DNA of 9,933 nt, from positions 1-9,933 of the forward strand of contig JAUXBW010000060.1 in NCBI GenBank assembly GCA_030619185.1, given 5' to 3'. Both the position numbers and the translations under genes were made by a program. Shown piece after piece: positions 6,701 through 9,933 of the stretch. How positions within the stretch are numbered: the first letter of the stretch is position 1; the number at the start of each line of letters is the position of its first letter. The notes beneath the pieces were generated by a model. It did not search any database. It had not been told where the DNA came from and was given only the letters and a program-made list of their open reading frames with translations. Source of the DNA: Methyloprofundus sp. Lineage in GTDB: Bacteria > Pseudomonadota > Gammaproteobacteria > Methylococcales > Methylomonadaceae.

Positions 6701-8152
6701 ATGCATACTAAAACCATTGCACAGCTTACTAAGGGCTTGCGCGCCGGTGACTATTCCAGTGTAGAACTGACCCAATCCTATCTTGAGCGCATCCAGCAAC
6801 ACAAAAGCCTTAATAGCTTTATTAGCGTGACTGGAGAACAAGCCATCGCGACTGCCAAACAAGCCGACGCACTACTTGCTAAGGGTAATGCGCCCCTACT
6901 TGCCGGAATCCCCATTGCGCATAAAGATATTTTTTGTACCCGGGGGGTAAAAACCAGTTGCGGCTCCAAAATGCTGGATAATTTTATCGCGCCATACAAT
7001 GCCACCGTCGTAGAAAAACTTAATGCAGCAGGCACTGTCACACTGGGTAAGTTAAATATGGACGAATTCGCCATGGGCTCGTCCAACGAAACCAGTTTTT
7101 ATGGTAGCGTACAAAACCCATGGGCAACAAATACTGTTCCTGGCGGCTCATCGGGTGGCTCTGCTGCTGCGGTTGCTGCACGTTTAATTCCTGGCGCTAC
7201 AGGCACGGATACTGGCGGCTCTATTCGCCAGCCAGCGGCCCTCTGCGGCATTACTGGCTTAAAACCGACTTATGGCCGTGTTTCTCGTTACGGTATGATT
7301 GCCTACGCTTCCAGCCTGGATCAAGGCGGCCCGATGACGCAAACTGCCGAAGATGCAGCACTTATGCTACAGACCATGGCAGGGTTTGACCCTAAAGATT
7401 CGACTAGCGTTGAATGTGAGGTTCCCGATTATAGTGCTGAACTTAATAATAGCCTTGCAGGTTTAAAAATAGGCCTGCCTAAAGAGTTCTTTGATGATGC
7501 TCTAAACAGTGAGATGGCTGCGACTATTGAGACGGCTATTAATGCGTATATAAAAATGGGTGCGGAAATTATCGAAGTTTCCATGCCTAATTTAAAGCTC
7601 GCTATCCCTGCTTATTATGTGATTGCCCCTGCAGAATGTTCAGCCAACCTTTCGCGCATGGATGGCGTACGTTTTGGCCATCGCTGTACGAATCCAGCCG
7701 ACTTGAATGATCTGTATATCCGCTCACGAGGCGAAGGTTTTGGCACAGAAGTCAAACGCCGCATCTTAGTCGGCACTTATGCTTTATCGGAAGGCTATTA
7801 CGATGCCTACTACATAAAAGCACAAAAAATACGCCGCTTAATCAGCGATGATTTTAATACGGCTTTAAAACAAGTCGATGTCATTATGGGCCCTGTCTCT
7901 CCTACCTCGGCATTTGGTCTCGGCGAAAAAACTAGCGATCCTATCGAAATGTATTTAGCGGATATTTATACCATTGCCATTAACCTGGCTGGCTTACCTG
8001 CCATGTCTATCCCGGCAGGCTTTATTGATAAAAAACCTGTAGGCCTACAGATTATTGGCAACTACTTTGCCGAAGCAAAGCTACTGAATGTGGCACACCA
8101 ATATCAGCAAGTCACCGACTGGCATCAACAAACACCAAACGGCTTTGAGTAA
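6701..8152 (+). CDS. gatA: GatA, amidotransferase subunit A (amidase)
   Basis: GatA is the amidase-signature subunit that releases ammonia from glutamine (or asparagine) and passes it to GatB. The 483-residue product is full length. The Ser-cisSer-Lys triad is intact: Lys75 in PIAHKDIF, Ser150 in [14 protein letters not shown], and Ser174 in [12 protein letters not shown]. The residues after these, [13 protein letters not shown] (186-198), and the later [15 protein letters not shown] and [18 protein letters not shown] segments, are GatA hallmarks. The ATG at 6701 has AAGGA overlapping the gatC stop. gatB starts 10 bases after its TAA. In an organism with gatCAB the natural role is transamidation of Glu-tRNA(Gln) and/or Asp-tRNA(Asn); which one depends on whether glutaminyl- and asparaginyl-tRNA synthetases exist elsewhere, which this window cannot tell. 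Confidence 0.98.
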   Translation: MHTKTIAQLTKGLRAGDYSSVELTQSYLERIQQHKSLNSFISVTGEQAIATAKQADALLAKGNAPLLAGIPIAHKDIFCTRGVKTSCGSKMLDNFIAPYNATVVEKLNAAGTVTLGKLNMDEFAMGSSNETSFYGSVQNPWATNTVPGGSSGGSAAAVAARLIPGATGTDTGGSIRQPAALCGITGLKPTYGRVSRYGMIAYASSLDQGGPMTQTAEDAALMLQTMAGFDPKDSTSVECEVPDYSAELNNSLAGLKIGLPKEFFDDALNSEMAATIETAINAYIKMGAEIIEVSMPNLKLAIPAYYVIAPAECSANLSRMDGVRFGHRCTNPADLNDLYIRSRGEGFGTEVKRRILVGTYALSEGYYDAYYIKAQKIRRLISDDFNTALKQVDVIMGPVSPTSAFGLGEKTSDPIEMYLADIYTIAINLAGLPAMSIPAGFIDKKPVGLQIIGNYFAEAKLLNVAHQYQQVTDWHQQTPNGFE

Positions 8153-8162
8153 GGAATCACTT

Positions 8163-9599
8163 ATGCAATGGGAAACAGTTATAGGCCTGGAAATCCATGC
8201 CCAACTCGCAACAAAATCAAAAATATTTTCAGGCGCATCTACCGCGTATGGTGCTGAACCCAATACGCAAGCTTGCGCTGTAGACTTAGGTTTGCCGGGG
8301 GTATTGCCGGTATTAAATCAGGAAGTCGTGCGCATGGCTGTAAAATTTGGACTAGCCATCGAAGCTGAGGTTGCACCTTATTCAGTATTTGCCAGAAAAA
8401 ACTATTTCTATCCTGATTTACCTAAAGGCTATCAAATCAGCCAGATGGATCATCCTATCGTGGGTATCGGGCATTTGGATATAGACGTAGATGGTAATAC
8501 TAAGCGCGTGGGCGTTACCCGTGCGCACCTTGAAGAAGATGCAGGAAAGTCATTACATGAAGATTTTCATGGTCTAACAGGTATCGATTTAAACCGTGCC
8601 GGCACGCCTTTATTAGAGATCGTTTCAGAACCTGATATGCGCTCTGCCAAAGAAGCCGTTGCCTATATGCGTAAAATCCACGAACTAGTGCAATACCTGG
8701 ATATTTGTGATGGCAATATGCAGGAAGGCTCATTCCGTTGTGATGCCAATGTTTCGATACGCCCTAAAGGACAAGAAGCATACGGCACACGTACCGAACT
8801 AAAAAATATCAACTCATTTAAATTTGTTGAAAAAGCAATCAACATCGAAGTGCAACGGCAGATTGATATTATTGAAGCAGGTGGCAAAATTACTCAGGAA
8901 ACACGCCTGTATGATGCCGATAAAAATGAAACCCGCTCCATGCGCAGCAAGGAAGAAGCCAATGATTACCGCTACTTCCCTGATCCGGATTTATTACCCG
9001 TGTATATCAGTGATGAATTAAGAGCGCAGGTCAAAGCGGATTTACCTGAATTGCCAGATCTTAAAAGGCAGCGCTTTATCGCAGACTATAAACTAGATGC
9101 AGAGACAGCAGCCACCTTATCCAGTGCCAAAGAGCTCGCCAACTACTTTGAATCTTTAGTCAAAGAATCGGCTTGTGATGCAAAAATATGCAGCAACTGG
9201 GTAACGGGGGATTTATTAGGCGCACTCAATAAGCAAGGCTTGAGCATAGACCAGTCCCCTGTCGCACATAATCGATTAGCCGGCTTATTAAAGCGTATTG
9301 CAGACAACACCATCTCTGGAAAAATCGCCAAGCAGGTGTTTGAAGCCATGTGGGTCAGTGAAGACAGTGCGGATGCCATTATTGAAGCACAAGGTCTCAA
9401 ACAGATTACCGACAGCGGAGCCATTGAAGCGATTATTGATAAAATCATCGCCGATAACCCGGGACAGGTTGAGCAGTATTTAAGCGGTAAAGATAAAGTG
9501 TTTGGTTTCTTTGTCGGGCAGGCCATGAAAGCTTCACAGGGTAAAGCTAATCCCGGCGAGGTTAATAAAATCCTTAAAGGCAAATTAAAACGCGAGTAG
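8163..9599 (+). CDS. gatB: GatB, amidotransferase subunit B (kinase and tRNA binding)
   Basis: GatB binds the misacylated tRNA, activates the side-chain carboxylate with ATP and adds ammonia received from GatA. From the ATG at 8163 the protein has 478 residues, the normal size. The start [15 protein letters not shown] is the family consensus and AAGGA lies at 8151-8155, so the longer frame opening at 8088 inside gatA is not used. The cradle domain contains [20 protein letters not shown] and [14 protein letters not shown]; the segments [28 protein letters not shown] and [12 protein letters not shown] follow. The C-terminal helical and YqeY-like tail domain ends with [20 protein letters not shown]. 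The zinc Cys pair seen in many GatB proteins is absent here ([13 protein letters not shown]), as in pseudomonad relatives. It is the last gene of the operon. Confidence 0.98.
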   Translation: MQWETVIGLEIHAQLATKSKIFSGASTAYGAEPNTQACAVDLGLPGVLPVLNQEVVRMAVKFGLAIEAEVAPYSVFARKNYFYPDLPKGYQISQMDHPIVGIGHLDIDVDGNTKRVGVTRAHLEEDAGKSLHEDFHGLTGIDLNRAGTPLLEIVSEPDMRSAKEAVAYMRKIHELVQYLDICDGNMQEGSFRCDANVSIRPKGQEAYGTRTELKNINSFKFVEKAINIEVQRQIDIIEAGGKITQETRLYDADKNETRSMRSKEEANDYRYFPDPDLLPVYISDELRAQVKADLPELPDLKRQRFIADYKLDAETAATLSSAKELANYFESLVKESACDAKICSNWVTGDLLGALNKQGLSIDQSPVAHNRLAGLLKRIADNTISGKIAKQVFEAMWVSEDSADAIIEAQGLKQITDSGAIEAIIDKIIADNPGQVEQYLSGKDKVFGFFVGQAMKASQGKANPGEVNKILKGKLKRE

Positions 9600-9610
9600 A
9601 CATGGTTTGA

Positions 9611-9694
9611 ATGTAGAGCGTATGGAGCTTGCGCAATACGGGAAAGTGCATGTATTGCTCGTCCTGTATTGCGCAAGCTCCATACAGGCTACAT
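9611..9694. repeat. Long hairpin repeat downstream of gatB
   Basis: TATGGAGCTTGCGCAATAC (9621-9639) is perfectly inverted at 9666-9684. The stem continues on the loop side with a G-U pair and GGA/TCC, and on the outside, after a four-base internal loop, with ATGTAG/CTACAT (9611-9616, 9689-9694). The loop side repeats TGTATTGC directly (9651-9658 and 9665-9672). No T run follows, so it is not a standard terminator, though a hairpin of this size 11 bases after gatB may protect the mRNA end. It looks like a REP- or MITE-type unit. Confidence 0.7.
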
Positions 9695-9715
9695 GATCAT
9701 ATAGTTAACTCTCTA

Positions 9716-9796
9716 TTACAGGGCTTTTCGCCACAATGTTTCTGTAGTCTGGTCAAAAAGCGGATCGATAGACCAGGCACAGCAGCAGCAATCAAG
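9716..9796 (-). other. Short coding-like remnant, possibly a decayed gene end
   Basis: On the minus strand a 26-codon open stretch reads ...CAWSIDPLFDQTTETLWRKAL and ends TAA TAG at 9716-9713. It has a protein-like composition but no start codon, and an in-frame TAG lies directly before it (9797-9799). I do not recognise the family. It may be the tail of a lost gene or chance. The rest of 9695-9840 shows no gene or RNA that I can identify. Confidence 0.2.
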
Positions 9797-9831
9797 CTAC
9801 CGACTTAACCACAGTGGGTATATAGCTAAGG

Positions 9832-9864
9832 AGTATGTTTACAATATAATTAGCTGAACATACT
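9832..9864 (+). promoter_or_regulatory. Candidate promoter box framed by an 8-base inverted repeat
   Basis: TATAAT (9845-9850) is an exact -10 consensus. It lies inside the 17-base spacer of an inverted repeat, AGTATGTT (9832-9839) and AACATACT (9857-9864), so a protein bound there could cover the start site. No good -35 is visible at 16-18 bases. It lies about 80 bases before the ATG at 9926. Confidence 0.4.
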
Positions 9865-9873
9865 GGGTGCTGT

Positions 9874-9893
9874 ACTAGCACATTTGTGCTAGT
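9874..9893 (+). promoter_or_regulatory. 20-base palindrome upstream of the right-edge gene
   Basis: ACTAGCACA and TGTGCTAGT are exact 9-base arms around TT. An overlapping pairing, GTGCT (9868-9872) with AGCAC (9877-9881), gives three alternating half-sites. It lies 32 bases before the ATG at 9926 and just downstream of the TATAAT box, a place typical for a repressor operator or a leader hairpin. The bound factor is unknown. Confidence 0.5.
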
Positions 9894-9925
9894 CTAAACT
9901 CATTCATTTTTTTCAAGGAGCCATC

Positions 9926-9933
9926 ATGTCAAC
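9926..9933 (+). CDS. Start of a new gene, cut by the window edge
   Basis: ATG TCA AC is preceded by a strong ribosome site, AAGGAG (9915-9920), five bases upstream. An upstream region with a TATAAT box and two inverted repeats adds support. Only Met-Ser and part of a third codon can be read, so the product is unknown. Confidence 0.6.

Noticed and set aside
8088..8162. Upstream extension of gatB by 25 codons
   Set aside because: It lies mostly inside gatA, has no ribosome site, and the family consensus N-terminus begins exactly at the ATG at 8163, which has AAGGA before it.
8163..8330. Loss of zinc-binding cysteines in GatB as an unusual feature
   Set aside because: Gammaproteobacterial relatives such as Pseudomonas also lack them, so this is ordinary for the lineage.
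9611..9694. Intrinsic terminator of the gat operon
   Set aside because: No T-rich tract follows the stem on the plus strand.
9868..9893. NtrC site or sigma-54 promoter suggested by the GCAC/GTGC symmetry
   Set aside because: The spacing between half-sites is four bases where the NtrC consensus has about seven, and the GG-GC distance is one base off for sigma-54.

Overview
The window is chromosomal core DNA from a Gammaproteobacterium. Two conserved operons face away from each other. On the minus strand is a cell-shape and wall-elongation cluster, mreB-mreC-mreD-mrdA-rodA, and on the plus strand is the tRNA-dependent amidotransferase operon gatC-gatA-gatB. This divergent arrangement is known from pseudomonads and several other gammaproteobacterial lineages. 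The proteins read like gammaproteobacterial ones: GatB begins [15 protein letters not shown], and MreB is 348 residues against 347 in E. coli. AT-leaning DNA with many palindromic intergenic repeats would fit a methanotroph-like lineage (Methylococcales), but that is only an impression.

Layout from left to right: the 5' end of an unrecognised secreted-protein gene (minus, cut by the window edge); a short intergenic stretch with a single repeat end and a hairpin after rodA; rodA; a 121-base gap with a palindromic repeat; mrdA, broken by a +1 frameshift; mreD; mreC, whose family-consistent start codon is ATA; a 350-base gap between mreC and mreB filled with inverted repeats; mreB; a 318-base divergent intergenic region dominated by a 164-base MITE-like palindrome; gatC, gatA and gatB with tight spacing; and a 326-base intergenic region ending in the first eight bases of a new plus-strand gene.

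The minus-strand genes make the elongasome. MreB filaments with MreC and MreD organise the RodA glycosyltransferase and the PBP2 transpeptidase, which together build side-wall peptidoglycan. The plus-strand genes make GatCAB, which converts Glu-tRNA(Gln) and/or Asp-tRNA(Asn) to the correctly amidated tRNA.

I see no undescribed multi-gene system. The points worth a second look are two lesions or non-standard signals in one essential operon (the mrdA frameshift at a CCC-T site and the mreC ATA start), a palindromic element family with at least three related ends in the window that may carry outward promoter parts, and the operator-like inverted repeats in front of the truncated gene at the right edge.
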